Shown piece by piece: positions 1-7,512 of a stretch of 9,218 nucleotides of DNA (positions are counted from its first letter, which is position 1; every line of letters starts with the position of its first letter). Origin of the DNA: Candidatus Poribacteria bacterium. GTDB lineage: Bacteria; Poribacteria; WGA-4E; WGA-3G. The DNA is taken from contig RKRO01000581.1 of the NCBI GenBank assembly GCA_007571355.1, positions 1 through 9,218 on the forward strand. The letters run 5' to 3'. The notes beneath the pieces are model-generated. The model was not told the origin of the DNA. It did no database searches and saw only the letters and a list, made by a program, of their open reading frames with translations. Made by a program: the position numbers and the translations under genes.

Positions 1-2
1 TC

Positions 3-17
3 GCGAGCCCAGCTCGC
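3..17. repeat. GC-rich short hairpin, possible dispersed repeat
   Basis: GCGAGC (3-8) pairs with GCTCGC (12-17) around a three-base loop, next to TCCTACAAG. The minus strand reads CTTGTAGGAGCGAGC; I recall similar GTAGGAGCGAGC-type intergenic repeats from poribacterial sequences, but only one copy is visible here. Confidence 0.35.
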
Positions 18-41
18 TCCTACAAGAAGAGGTAACTTAGG

Positions 42-59
42 CGTTTTGGTATCAAAACG
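42..59 (-). repeat. 7-bp hairpin right after the sugar-transferase stop
   Basis: CGTTTTG (42-48) and CAAAACG (53-59) are exact complements around four bases, beginning four bases after the stop codon at 64-66. No T-run follows on the minus strand, so it is at best a weak terminator or a 3' end stabiliser. Confidence 0.4.
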
Positions 60-63
60 AAAA

Positions 64-723
64 CTATTTGCGTTGGCGTGGTACGAAGATGACGACCCAA
101 CAGGTTTTTAGCAACCACCGGATATCTGTAGCGATGCTCTGTGTGGCGACGTAGCGGAGATCCATCGCGAGTTTTTTGGGCATGAGTTCTGTGATATAAT
201 AGTGTTCGGCATCTTGCTGCCCCTTTAATTTCTCTTCCTCATCACGGTTCGCGAGTTGTGATGGACCAGTCATTCCCGGTTTTACCCGTAGCACCTGTTT
301 CTGTATTTCCGTATAGTGTTTAACATAATCAGGAGCCTCCGGACGGGGGCCGATGAGACTCATCTCTCCTTTGATAACATTGATTAAGTTCGGGAGCTCG
401 TCAAGTTTCGTCCATCTCAAGAACCTGCCGATCGGTGTGATCCGTGTGTCTCGATAGGTTGTCAAGCTGCCACCGAGCGTATCGGCATTGACGACCATCG
501 TTCTGAATTTATACATTTCAAAAATAACCTCATCTTTGCCGACGCGCTTCGATTTGTAAAACACAGGTCCTTTAGATTGCAGCTTCGCCAACAGACTACC
601 AACCAAAAAAAGCGGGAACAGCAGCAGAAATGTGATTATCGCTAAAACGACATCAAAGGTTCGTTTGACCCAAACAGATTTGGGGGCTATGATAACGTCT
701 TGGGTGTCTACGGTATGTGACAT
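64..723 (-). CDS. Small membrane phosphoglycosyl transferase (bacterial sugar transferase family)
   Basis: Predicted to transfer a sugar-1-phosphate from a nucleotide sugar to undecaprenyl phosphate at the inner face of the cytoplasmic membrane, the first membrane step of glycan assembly. The 219-residue protein has the short architecture of PglC-like enzymes rather than the long WbaP/WcaJ type. KRTFDVV (20-26) leads into one hydrophobic segment (about 24-46), probably the re-entrant anchor. Then come GPVFYKSKRVG (52-62), FRTM (73-76), and LDELPN followed by GEMSLIGPRPE (107-129). Asp108-Glu109 match the catalytic Asp-Glu dyad known for the family, and KPGMTGPSQL (148-157) is the conserved C-terminal motif. 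I chose the ATG at 721-723: it lies 25 bases after the dehydratase stop, with a weak GGGGAAG upstream, and the open frame beyond it runs inside the dehydratase gene without family-like sequence. Sugar specificity cannot be read from the sequence. Confidence 0.93.
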   Translation of the reverse strand: MSHTVDTQDVIIAPKSVWVKRTFDVVLAIITFLLLFPLFLVGSLLAKLQSKGPVFYKSKRVGKDEVIFEMYKFRTMVVNADTLGGSLTTYRDTRITPIGRFLRWTKLDELPNLINVIKGEMSLIGPRPEAPDYVKHYTEIQKQVLRVKPGMTGPSQLANRDEEEKLKGQQDAEHYYITELMPKKLAMDLRYVATQSIATDIRWLLKTCWVVIFVPRQRK

Positions 724-748
724 ACGCTTCCCCAACTTTATAGTAGTG

Positions 749-2764
749 TTAGCGGCGGTTCGCCCTGGCGGTTTTCGTTTCCGCGGGGAACTGAATAATC
801 TCCGACCCCCTGTCGGTATCCGTGTCTGTAATGAATGCTCGGTTCGGTTGATATGTCGGCACCAATTCTTGGAATTTTGCGACGATGCCTTCCGCGTCGA
901 GTGCATCTGCAAGCATTGAGAGCTCGCCAATCTGTGAAAGGAGCAGACGTTCTTCAATTTCTTCGAGCTGTGCTACGAAAATACGCTGATGCTTCGTCGC
1001 CGTAACGCCTTCCTGTGGCGTGAGGAGTTCTTCGTATAATTTCTCGCCGGGTTCTAAACCTGTAAATTCGATCTTGATGTCTCTATCGACCTCAAGTCCG
1101 GAGAGTCGGATGAGGTCTTCGGCAAGGTCAAGGATTTTGATCGGTTCGCCCATATCTAACATCAGAATCTCGCCGCCATTTCCCATCGCCCCCGCTTGGA
1201 TAAGGAGTTGAACGGCTTCTGGGATCGTCATGAAGTATCGGGTCGCTTCGCGGTGTGTGACGGTGACGGGACCACCTTTAGCGATCTGGCGCTTGAAGTT
1301 TGGCAGCACACTTGCGCGACTCCCGATAACATTTCCGAAACGGACAGCGATAAACCGTGTCCCGTTCTGCTTCGCCTTGCACTGGATCAATTTCTCTGTC
1401 ACACGTTTGGATGCGCCGTAGACGCTTGTCGGATTCACGGCTTTATCAGATGAGACGAGGATAAACGCCTCTACCTTGTGTTTGATCGCAGCATCAATAA
1501 GGTTCTGTGTACCGAGAATATTGTTTTTGACAGCTTCATCGGGATGGTTCTCCATGAATTTAACGTGCTTATGTGCGGCGGCATGGAAAATAATGTGTGG
1601 GCGATATTTGCGTGTAATTTGGGAAACCTTGGCGTTATCGCGAATGTCACCGATAATCACAACACGGTTAAGTTCCGGTTCAGACTCACGGAGTTCTATG
1701 TCTGTGTGGTAAAGACTGTTTTCACCGCGTCCAAAGAGGATAAGGAGTTCGGGGTCGAGCTTTGCGACTTGTCGGCAGAGCTCGGAACCGATAGAGCCGC
1801 CAGCACCGGTTACCATGACCCGCTTCCCAGAGAGGTATTTGGAGACTTCGGCGATGTCCATCTGTGAGGTAGATCGGTTGAGAAGGTCCTCGAATCGGAC
1901 TTCCCGAATTTGGCTGACGCTTGCGCGGCCTTCAAGAATCGCGTGAATGTTCGGAACGATCTTGAATTGGCATCCGCGGTACTCGCACTGGCGGATAATC
2001 TCACGAATTTTTCCGCCGGGTGCTGATGGAATCGCGATGACAACCTCGTCAATCATCCGTTTGTGAGTAATATATGTCAGGTCCCGGGTGTTACCGAGTA
2101 CTTCAAGCCCGGCGACAGTTCTACCTACCTTACGCGGGGCATCGTCAATGAATCCTATGGGAGCATACCCTTTTTCGGGATGATTTCTGATTTCACGGAG
2201 AACACCAATGCCCGTTTCACCTGCCCCCACGATGAGTACTTTCGTCTGCGGTTTCCGAGCAGGGAGTTGGGGCTGTGCGTTCCCGCCGTTTAGGTGTTTG
2301 ATTTTCCGTGGCCCTGCGTTGACGATCCGCTTATCTCGCTGAAGCAGTTGGGCAGAGAACTTGGTGAAACCGATAAGTGCAGAATTATAGAATCCATCAA
2401 TCAAGAACAGCACCCAGGCGGTTTTGAGTAGGACAGCCAACGCGATCAGTCCGAAAGTCGCTAATAAGATTGCAACTGCCAATTTACGGAATTCCTGAAC
2501 AGCGGCGTGCTGCCACATCGGTTTGTATACATTGAACCCCAGTAAAATCCCGATACGGACCATCGTGACGAGGGCGGCGATCCCTAAAAAATGCTGAAAG
2601 GGTGATATATCTGCACCCTGTAGGATAGCAGGAAGCGATGTAGGCTGTTCTAATAGATCAAAACCGAATTGTCGACTGGTTAGATAAGCAAATAAAAATG
2701 CGATATTGATAAGAAGTACATCAACAATAACTACGGGACTCCATTTTATTTTGGGTTTATCCAT
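749..2764 (-). CDS. Membrane-anchored nucleotide-sugar 4,6-dehydratase/epimerase (CapD/FlaA1/WbpM/PglF type)
   Basis: Predicted to convert a UDP-sugar, typically UDP-GlcNAc in this family, to a 4-keto-6-deoxy intermediate using bound NAD(P). The 671 residues match the long membrane-bound class. Hydrophobic segments lie at about 8-28, 57-77 and 95-135 (probably four spans). A first Rossmann domain has VGAGETGIG (179-187), and a second, catalytic short-chain dehydrogenase domain has TGAGGSIGSEL (319-329). SSDKAVNPTSVYGASK (438-453) gives an intact YxxxK pair, Tyr449 and Lys453; some relatives such as WbpM carry Met in place of Tyr. RFGNVIGS (475-482) and GLEPGEKLYEELL (569-581) are further family motifs. 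The start is the ATG at 2762-2764, directly behind a strong SD. A TTG at 2777-2779 extends the frame by five residues but would consume that SD. The downstream sugar transferase makes a PglF-PglC-like pair; no matching aminotransferase or acetyltransferase is in the window. The C-terminal tail after about residue 600 is less conserved. Confidence 0.94.
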   Translation of the reverse strand: MDKPKIKWSPVVIVDVLLINIAFLFAYLTSRQFGFDLLEQPTSLPAILQGADISPFQHFLGIAALVTMVRIGILLGFNVYKPMWQHAAVQEFRKLAVAILLATFGLIALAVLLKTAWVLFLIDGFYNSALIGFTKFSAQLLQRDKRIVNAGPRKIKHLNGGNAQPQLPARKPQTKVLIVGAGETGIGVLREIRNHPEKGYAPIGFIDDAPRKVGRTVAGLEVLGNTRDLTYITHKRMIDEVVIAIPSAPGGKIREIIRQCEYRGCQFKIVPNIHAILEGRASVSQIREVRFEDLLNRSTSQMDIAEVSKYLSGKRVMVTGAGGSIGSELCRQVAKLDPELLILFGRGENSLYHTDIELRESEPELNRVVIIGDIRDNAKVSQITRKYRPHIIFHAAAHKHVKFMENHPDEAVKNNILGTQNLIDAAIKHKVEAFILVSSDKAVNPTSVYGASKRVTEKLIQCKAKQNGTRFIAVRFGNVIGSRASVLPNFKRQIAKGGPVTVTHREATRYFMTIPEAVQLLIQAGAMGNGGEILMLDMGEPIKILDLAEDLIRLSGLEVDRDIKIEFTGLEPGEKLYEELLTPQEGVTATKHQRIFVAQLEEIEERLLLSQIGELSMLADALDAEGIVAKFQELVPTYQPNRAFITDTDTDRGSEIIQFPAETKTARANRR

Positions 2765-2768
2765 ATTC

Positions 2769-2774
2769 CCTCCT
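2769..2774 (-). promoter_or_regulatory. Strong SD (AGGAGG) that sets the dehydratase start
   Basis: The minus strand reads GAGGAGGGAAT before the ATG at 2764, so a perfect AGGAGG sits 4 bases upstream of the start. It lies entirely in the 11-base gap after the glycosyltransferase stop codon (2776-2778). This favours the ATG over the TTG at 2777-2779 and suggests translational coupling of the two genes. Confidence 0.8.
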
Positions 2775-2775
2775 C

Positions 2776-4032
2776 TCAACTTTTCAGAGATGATTGCGTG
2801 TCTGCTTTGTGTTTCGATGCGTGGATGGCTTGTGCATAGACATGCTTCAATCGATCACCGATAGCTTCCCAGCTGTAACCGGCTTCAACACGGGCTCTTG
2901 CGGTCTGTGCAAGGTTCGCCCGTAGGCGTTCGTTAGCAAGTAACCGACTCACCTGCTCGGCAAAATCTGCTGGTGTATCGGCGACAAGGAGTTCTTTATC
3001 GACATCCGCTTCCAAACCCATTGCGCCAACGGACGTGGTGACAATGGGTACTTGCATCGCCATCGCCTCTAAATTCTTCGTTTGTACGCCCGAACCGGCC
3101 CGCAAAGGTGCGACAAAAACGGATGCTTTCTCAAAATAGGGGCGGACATCCGGCACGTAACCGGTGACAATAACACCGTCTTGTACCTCAAGCCGTTTCA
3201 CTGCATCCGACGGATGATTACCGACGACATAAAAAGTCGCTTCAGGGTGCCGTTCACGAATATGGGGGAAAATCTCACTACAGAAATAGATGACGGCATC
3301 GGCATTTGGAAAATAGTTCATTGTGCCAGTAAAGAGTAATACCGGTGCGGATGCTATTGCTGCGTTCGGTTGAAAGTATTCGAGATCGACCCCCATTGGA
3401 ACGATTGATAGATCCAAACGATCATCTTGTTGCAACAGGTAGTCGCGGTCGAAACGCGCAACAACGGTGCCGCAATCGAAAGACTTCATAATATCGACTT
3501 CATAGCGTCGGACACGTTTTTCCTCTAATTTTACCAAGAAACGCTTTGGAGTGCAATCTAATTTAATTTTCGCAAGCCACGGATGACTTTCAAGTTCAGC
3601 GCGACGGCTAAGATTCAGTGCCAACGAATCACACAAATCTAATACTTTCGCAGGTCCTTGAACCTTTGCCACGTATTGTCCCATCCGAAAAAGATGTGCG
3701 TGAATCAGTTCAAACTGTTCTTGCGCGAGTATCTGGTTAATCTTTTGTTGCATCTGAGGTGCGTACCAGTAATGCAGCTGAAGCGGACAACGTGATAGAC
3801 AGTGTAACCCTGCGTTCAAGAATCCGAAAGAACGACGGAAACGCACCCACTCTACGCGTTCACAAAACGACTCTAACTGTTTCGCTGATTCGATGTCGAT
3901 TTCGGATTCAGCAAAATAAACAAGCGTTACAGCATGTTGTTTCGATAACTGCTTGATAAAGTTATACGTCCGGATCCGGTCACCCCGATGCGGTGGATAC
4001 GGACACCGAAGGCTTAAAAATAGAATCTTCAT
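2776..4032 (-). CDS. GT4-type glycosyltransferase, PEP-CTERM/exosortase-associated sugar transferase-like
   Basis: A cytoplasmic, retaining GT-B glycosyltransferase that should add a sugar from a nucleotide donor to a lipid-linked acceptor. The 418 residues begin with MKILFLSLRCPYPPHRGDR, the characteristic N-terminus of the family annotated as 'sugar transferase, PEP-CTERM/EpsH1 system associated' (TIGR03087, by memory of its wording). Further landmarks are HAHLFRM (111-117), VPMGVD before a tyrosine-phenylalanine pair (211-220), LLFTGTMNYFPNADA (232-246) opening the donor-binding domain, PEATFYVVG (263-271), and SGVQTKNLEAMAMQVPIV (314-331), the donor-site segment with the conserved Glu322. 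There is no signal peptide. The ATG at 4030-4032 has only a weak upstream AAAAAGA. It is 11 bases from the dehydratase gene, so the two are almost surely co-transcribed. The exosortase link is a family association: no exosortase or PEP-CTERM protein is visible here. Confidence 0.9.
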   Translation of the reverse strand: MKILFLSLRCPYPPHRGDRIRTYNFIKQLSKQHAVTLVYFAESEIDIESAKQLESFCERVEWVRFRRSFGFLNAGLHCLSRCPLQLHYWYAPQMQQKINQILAQEQFELIHAHLFRMGQYVAKVQGPAKVLDLCDSLALNLSRRAELESHPWLAKIKLDCTPKRFLVKLEEKRVRRYEVDIMKSFDCGTVVARFDRDYLLQQDDRLDLSIVPMGVDLEYFQPNAAIASAPVLLFTGTMNYFPNADAVIYFCSEIFPHIRERHPEATFYVVGNHPSDAVKRLEVQDGVIVTGYVPDVRPYFEKASVFVAPLRAGSGVQTKNLEAMAMQVPIVTTSVGAMGLEADVDKELLVADTPADFAEQVSRLLANERLRANLAQTARARVEAGYSWEAIGDRLKHVYAQAIHASKHKADTQSSLKS

Positions 4033-4059
4033 TCTTTTTAATTATTGGCCTCTGTTCAT

Positions 4060-4076
4060 CCTTCCACTTTGTTTCA
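4060..4076 (-). repeat. Leader motif shared with the secA upstream gap (copy 1)
   Basis: The minus strand reads TGAAACAAAGTGGAAGG, 28 bases upstream of the glycosyltransferase ATG. It matches 16 of 17 bases of 7395-7411. The surrounding 168-base gap (4033-4200) holds no clear promoter or terminator; its first 40 bases after the zinc-ribbon gene are AT-rich. Confidence 0.5.
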
Positions 4077-4200
4077 CAATGGGTTCTGGTCAATTTCGAC
4101 GCGATGGATGCTGCAATCTACTCTATCCGTAGCCGATTTCCGTTGGTTCCGCGGTGATTTCTGATTAATTTTAACTATATTTACATTAAGAGCAGCTACG

Positions 4201-4404
4201 TTAGCCCGGTTCTTCTTCAGGCAATTCGGCTTCATCAATGAGCATCACTGGGATACCGTCTCGGATCGGATAGCGACGCTGACACTCGCCAATGCAGACC
4301 AGTTTCTGTGCCGTTTCATCGTGCTCTATTCCACCTTTACAGGCCGGACATGCGAGGATGTCAAGTAAAGTTTTGGAGAGCGTATACGCGTTTTCGGAAT
4401 TCAA
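4201..4404 (-). CDS. Trm112-like (YcaR-type) small zinc-ribbon protein
   Basis: A 67-residue protein of the Trm112/YcaR family. Eukaryotic and archaeal Trm112 is a zinc-binding partner that activates several methyltransferases; bacterial versions are widespread and their role is less clear. LLDILACPACKGG (13-25) and YPIRDGIPVMLIDEA (45-59) are the two hallmark segments. Four cysteines, Cys19, Cys22, Cys37 and Cys41, can bind one zinc; E. coli YcaR, as I recall it, has only three cysteines. The acidic tail (60-65) is ordinary for the family. The start is a TTG at 4402-4404, supported by AAGGAG seven bases upstream; no ATG fits. It follows secA by 64 bases with no terminator seen, so it is probably in the same transcript. 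A role in supporting a methyltransferase would be inference only; none is encoded in this window. Confidence 0.9.
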   Translation of the reverse strand: MNSENAYTLSKTLLDILACPACKGGIEHDETAQKLVCIGECQRRYPIRDGIPVMLIDEAELPEEEPG

Positions 4405-4411
4405 AGGTGTT

Positions 4412-4417
4412 CTCCTT
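4412..4417 (-). promoter_or_regulatory. SD (AAGGAG) supporting the TTG start of the Trm112-like gene
   Basis: The minus strand reads AAGGAG, then AACACCT, then TTG. The seven-base spacing is optimal and decides in favour of the non-ATG start at 4404. Confidence 0.8.
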
Positions 4418-4468
4418 ATTTGCTGTCAAATCGCGCAGCATAGGGATCTTACTATACGACTGCTATTT

Positions 4469-7303
4469 TTATGCGCCGTGGCATCGCTTGTATTTTTTAC
4501 CGCTACCGCAAGGACAAGGCGCGTTTCTACCGACCTTCGGCATGTTTCCCATCGCTTGTTGTGAATCGAATGCTGCTGTATTGCTCGCTGTAGCTGCACC
4601 ATTTGTTCGTGCGCGCCTCGGGGGCTGTCTACGCCGGCTGTCTGCGCGCCGGCCTGGAACACGGCGTGGTGCTTGCGTATTGACCTGAGATTTGAAGATG
4701 AATTCGCTCACTTCTTCCTCAATTGACTGATACATCGTTTCAAAGACGGCCAGTGCCTCATTTTTGAAGACGACAATCGGGTCTTTACCCCCGTATCCTG
4801 CGCCGAACCGGATACCTTCTTCGATGTAGTCAATATTATGGAGGTGTTCCTTCCAATGATCGTCGATCCTATCAAGAAGGAGTAACCGTTCAAGGAGACG
4901 CATCATCTCTGGACCGAGTTCAGTTTCGCGTTGCTCGTAAGCCTCGCGCAATAATGCCAAAGTTTGCTCTTCAATTTCGTCTATGTTCGCCTGCGCCAAG
5001 GGGGCCTTCCACATCGGTATGATTGGGAATTTACTCATCAACCACTGTTCGTACCTGTCTGGGTTTTCGAGAGTGTTTCCTTTTTCCTCTGATATATTGT
5101 CGTCGATTGCATCTTGAACGACGCGTTCTATCATCTGCCAAATTGTTGTTTTCAGGGTAGCAGCTCCTCTGCCCCCTTTTTCAGCGAGTGCTGCGAGCCC
5201 ACCTTCTTCGAGGGCGTTTCCGTTTTCCTGTGATTCGGAGCCATCCGTTTCTGATACATCTGCGCTTTCTGAGAGGATGGCCATGTCAGTCGCGGATGCT
5301 AAGACGGTATCGCGCAAGGTGTAAATGGTGTCGCGCTGTGAATCCATGACATCATCGTACTTGAGGAGGTTTTTACGAACTTCAAAGTGCATCTGTTCGA
5401 CACGTGTCTGTGCCTTTTCAATGGATTTGGTAACCCAGGGATGTTCTAAGGGAACCTCTTCATCCATTCCGACACGTGTCATCAATCCCTGCAAACGTTC
5501 AGAGCCAAATTTGCGCATCAATTCGTCTTCAAGCGAGAGATAGAACCGCGATGAACCGGGATCTCCCTGTCTACCGGCACGTCCACGGAGCTGATTATCA
5601 ATCCGTCTCGACTCGTGGCGTTCAGTGCCGAGGATATGGAGTCCGCCTGCGGCTAATACCTTCTCTTTGTTTTCGTTACAAATTGCTTCCGCTTTTTCGA
5701 GGGCTGTCTGATATACGGAGGAATCTGGGTGTAGTTCATCTACTTTAGCCTTCTGTTTGCGGAGCATATCCTTCGCTAAACCTTCCGGATTCCCGCCGAG
5801 GAGGATGTCGACACCCCGTCCTGCCATGTTCGTAGCGATCGTCACAGCCCCGGGAATACCTGCTTGTGCGATAATATCTGCTTCGTGTGCGTGTTCCTTG
5901 GCGTTCAAGACCTGGTGCTTGATGTCCCGATGTTTCGCTTTAAGCATTTTACTCAATTTCTCAGAGTTTTCAATCGAGGCTGTCCCGACAAGGATTGGAC
6001 GCTCTTTTTTGTGCTGTTCGACGATATCTGCCAAGACTGCGTCATACTTCGCCTCTTCAGTTGCATAAATTTGGTCGGCATGATCCAGGCGAATCATGGG
6101 TTCATTGGTCGGAATGACGGCGACCTCTAACCCGTAAATATGTGCGAATTCGTTTGCTTCCGTTGCTGCCGTACCCGTCATACCAGCGAGTTTGTCGTAC
6201 ATGCGGAAGTAGTTTTGGTAGGTGATTTTGGCACTGGTTTCGTTTTCCTGAACGACTTTGACGCGCTCCTTCGCTTCAATCGCTTGGTGCAGTCCTTCAT
6301 TCAACCGTCTACCGATCTGTTTCCGTCCTGTGAATTCATCTACAAGGAGGACTTCTCCATTTTCTACGAGATAATCCACATCGCGTTTGTAGAGATGTTG
6401 TGCGGTGAGTGCCTGATTGACATGATGGACCATAGCGATATTGGTATGTTCATAAAGATTACCGACACCAAGGCGACGTTCGACTTCTTCAACACCTTCG
6501 TCGGTGAGGGTTACGCTGCCGCGGGATTTCCCTTGTTGGTCAATCTGGAAATGTTCATCTTCTTTGAGTTGTGTGACAACGCTGTTAACTTGCCTATAGA
6601 GTTCAGCGGGTTTACCGGCGGCGACTGAGATAATGAGCGGTGTACGCGCCTCGTCAATAAGGATACTGTCAACTTCATCTAAGATAGCGTAGGCATGCCC
6701 GCGTTGTACCTTCGCGTCAAGCGAGAGAGCACTGTTATCGTGCAAGTAATTAAATCCAAATTCGCTGTGGACACCGTAGGTGATATCTGCTTTGTATCCG
6801 AGTTTTTTCTGTTCATAGGGTATTAGACTGAGTGTCAATCCGACAGAGAGTCCAAGGAAGTTATAGACTTTTCCCATCCATTCTGCGTCCCGGCGGGCGA
6901 GATAGTCGTTAACGGTGGCGACATGGACCCCTTTTCCAGTGAGTGCATTGAGATAAACAGCGAGGGTTGAGGTGAGTGTTTTCCCTTCACCGGTCCGCAT
7001 CTCGGCGATGCATCCTTGATGGAGTGCGGCGGCACCCATAATCTGGACATCGTAGTGTCGCTGTTTCAGTGTCCGGACAGCTGCTTCTCGGACGACAGCG
7101 AATGCATCTGGTAGAAGTTCATCGAGCGACGCGCCTGCCTCTAACTTTTGACGGAACTCTGAGGTCTTGGATTGCAGTTGTGCATCGTTAAGTTTTTTTA
7201 TTTCCGGTTCGCGCTGATTGACGGCTTCAACGATGTCACGAAACTTTTTGACATCCCTATCTTCTTTACTACCGAAGACTTTTGTTAGCACTTTTTGGAA
7301 CAT
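4469..7303 (-). CDS. secA: SecA, preprotein translocase ATPase
   Basis: The motor that pushes unfolded preproteins through SecYEG at the cytoplasmic membrane. The 944 residues are full length. MRTGEGKT (102-109) is Walker A and ILDEVDS (207-213) Walker B. The preprotein-binding domain follows at about 226-375, ending near AGMTGTAATEANEF (373-386). The second nucleotide-binding domain has ILVGTAS (437-443), TNMAGRGVDILLGGNP (491-506) and IDNQLRGRAGRQGD (568-581). Helical scaffold and wing regions include LLKYDDVMDSQR (646-657) and WKEHLHNIDYIEEGIR (817-832). The C-terminus ends in NAPCPCGSGKKYKRCHG (927-943), the SEC-C zinc motif with Cys930, Cys932, Cys941 and His942, used for SecB and lipid contact in other bacteria. 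Two oddities: a low-complexity insert at about 671-717 and an Arg-rich linker at 880-899. The ATG at 7301-7303 has AAGGA eleven bases upstream, a rather long spacing. Placement between a membrane-protein gene and glycan genes is unusual for secA. Confidence 0.98.
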   Translation of the reverse strand: MFQKVLTKVFGSKEDRDVKKFRDIVEAVNQREPEIKKLNDAQLQSKTSEFRQKLEAGASLDELLPDAFAVVREAAVRTLKQRHYDVQIMGAAALHQGCIAEMRTGEGKTLTSTLAVYLNALTGKGVHVATVNDYLARRDAEWMGKVYNFLGLSVGLTLSLIPYEQKKLGYKADITYGVHSEFGFNYLHDNSALSLDAKVQRGHAYAILDEVDSILIDEARTPLIISVAAGKPAELYRQVNSVVTQLKEDEHFQIDQQGKSRGSVTLTDEGVEEVERRLGVGNLYEHTNIAMVHHVNQALTAQHLYKRDVDYLVENGEVLLVDEFTGRKQIGRRLNEGLHQAIEAKERVKVVQENETSAKITYQNYFRMYDKLAGMTGTAATEANEFAHIYGLEVAVIPTNEPMIRLDHADQIYATEEAKYDAVLADIVEQHKKERPILVGTASIENSEKLSKMLKAKHRDIKHQVLNAKEHAHEADIIAQAGIPGAVTIATNMAGRGVDILLGGNPEGLAKDMLRKQKAKVDELHPDSSVYQTALEKAEAICNENKEKVLAAGGLHILGTERHESRRIDNQLRGRAGRQGDPGSSRFYLSLEDELMRKFGSERLQGLMTRVGMDEEVPLEHPWVTKSIEKAQTRVEQMHFEVRKNLLKYDDVMDSQRDTIYTLRDTVLASATDMAILSESADVSETDGSESQENGNALEEGGLAALAEKGGRGAATLKTTIWQMIERVVQDAIDDNISEEKGNTLENPDRYEQWLMSKFPIIPMWKAPLAQANIDEIEEQTLALLREAYEQRETELGPEMMRLLERLLLLDRIDDHWKEHLHNIDYIEEGIRFGAGYGGKDPIVVFKNEALAVFETMYQSIEEEVSEFIFKSQVNTQAPRRVPGRRADSRRRQPPRRARTNGAATASNTAAFDSQQAMGNMPKVGRNAPCPCGSGKKYKRCHGA

Positions 7304-7310
7304 TTTTTTA

Positions 7311-7457
7311 ATTTTCCTTGCGGTTCGATATTTCTAACTTTCCTTGCGGTGCGGTTAGGTCCGTTGGAACTTGAAAGTCTTTTTCGTACATCCGCCTTCC
7401 ACTTCGTTTCAGGCTATGTGCTTTTTTTATAAAAACTGATTTTCTTTGCGGTTTGTT
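7311..7457 (-). repeat. Three degenerate copies of an AACCGCAAGGAAA motif upstream of secA
   Basis: On the minus strand, near-identical segments occur around 7311-7327 (GAACCGCAAGGAAAAT), 7335-7352 (GCACCGCAAGGAAAGTTA) and 7438-7457 (AACAAACCGCAAAGAAAATC). The core CCGCAAGGAA is exact in the first two, 26 bases apart; the third has one change. The copy nearest secA supplies the AAGGA that would serve as its SD. They fill much of the 209-base gap 7304-7512, which has no convincing gene or terminator and contains a TTTTTATAAAAA palindrome at about 7425-7435. Confidence 0.55.
7395..7411 (-). repeat. Leader motif shared with the glycosyltransferase upstream gap (copy 2)
   Basis: The minus strand reads TGAAACGAAGTGGAAGG and differs from 4060-4076 only at one base (G for A). 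It is followed by CGGATG, which would open a 27-codon frame I do not regard as a gene. Confidence 0.5.
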
Positions 7458-7512
7458 CAATAGGTTTTTGCCAAGAATGTTGTGCTCTGTATACCCAATT
7501 TCACTAAAACCT

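Noticed and set aside
724..957. N-terminal extension of the sugar transferase reading frame to 957
   Set aside because: It runs inside the dehydratase gene in another frame, is rich in Arg/Ser/Lys without family similarity, and an ATG at 721-723 gives the normal family N-terminus.
4308..4688. 126-codon plus-strand frame
   Set aside because: Antisense to the Trm112-like gene and the SecA C-terminus; Arg- and Cys-rich shadow composition.
6140..6628. 162-codon plus-strand frame within secA
   Set aside because: Antisense to conserved SecA coding sequence; a shadow frame with unusual Phe and Cys content and no start signal.
7304..7512. Promoter for secA inside the gap, with a TATAAA in the TTTTTATAAAAA palindrome
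   Set aside because: No acceptable -35 element lies 16-18 bases upstream; the nearest TTGAAC is 23 bases away.
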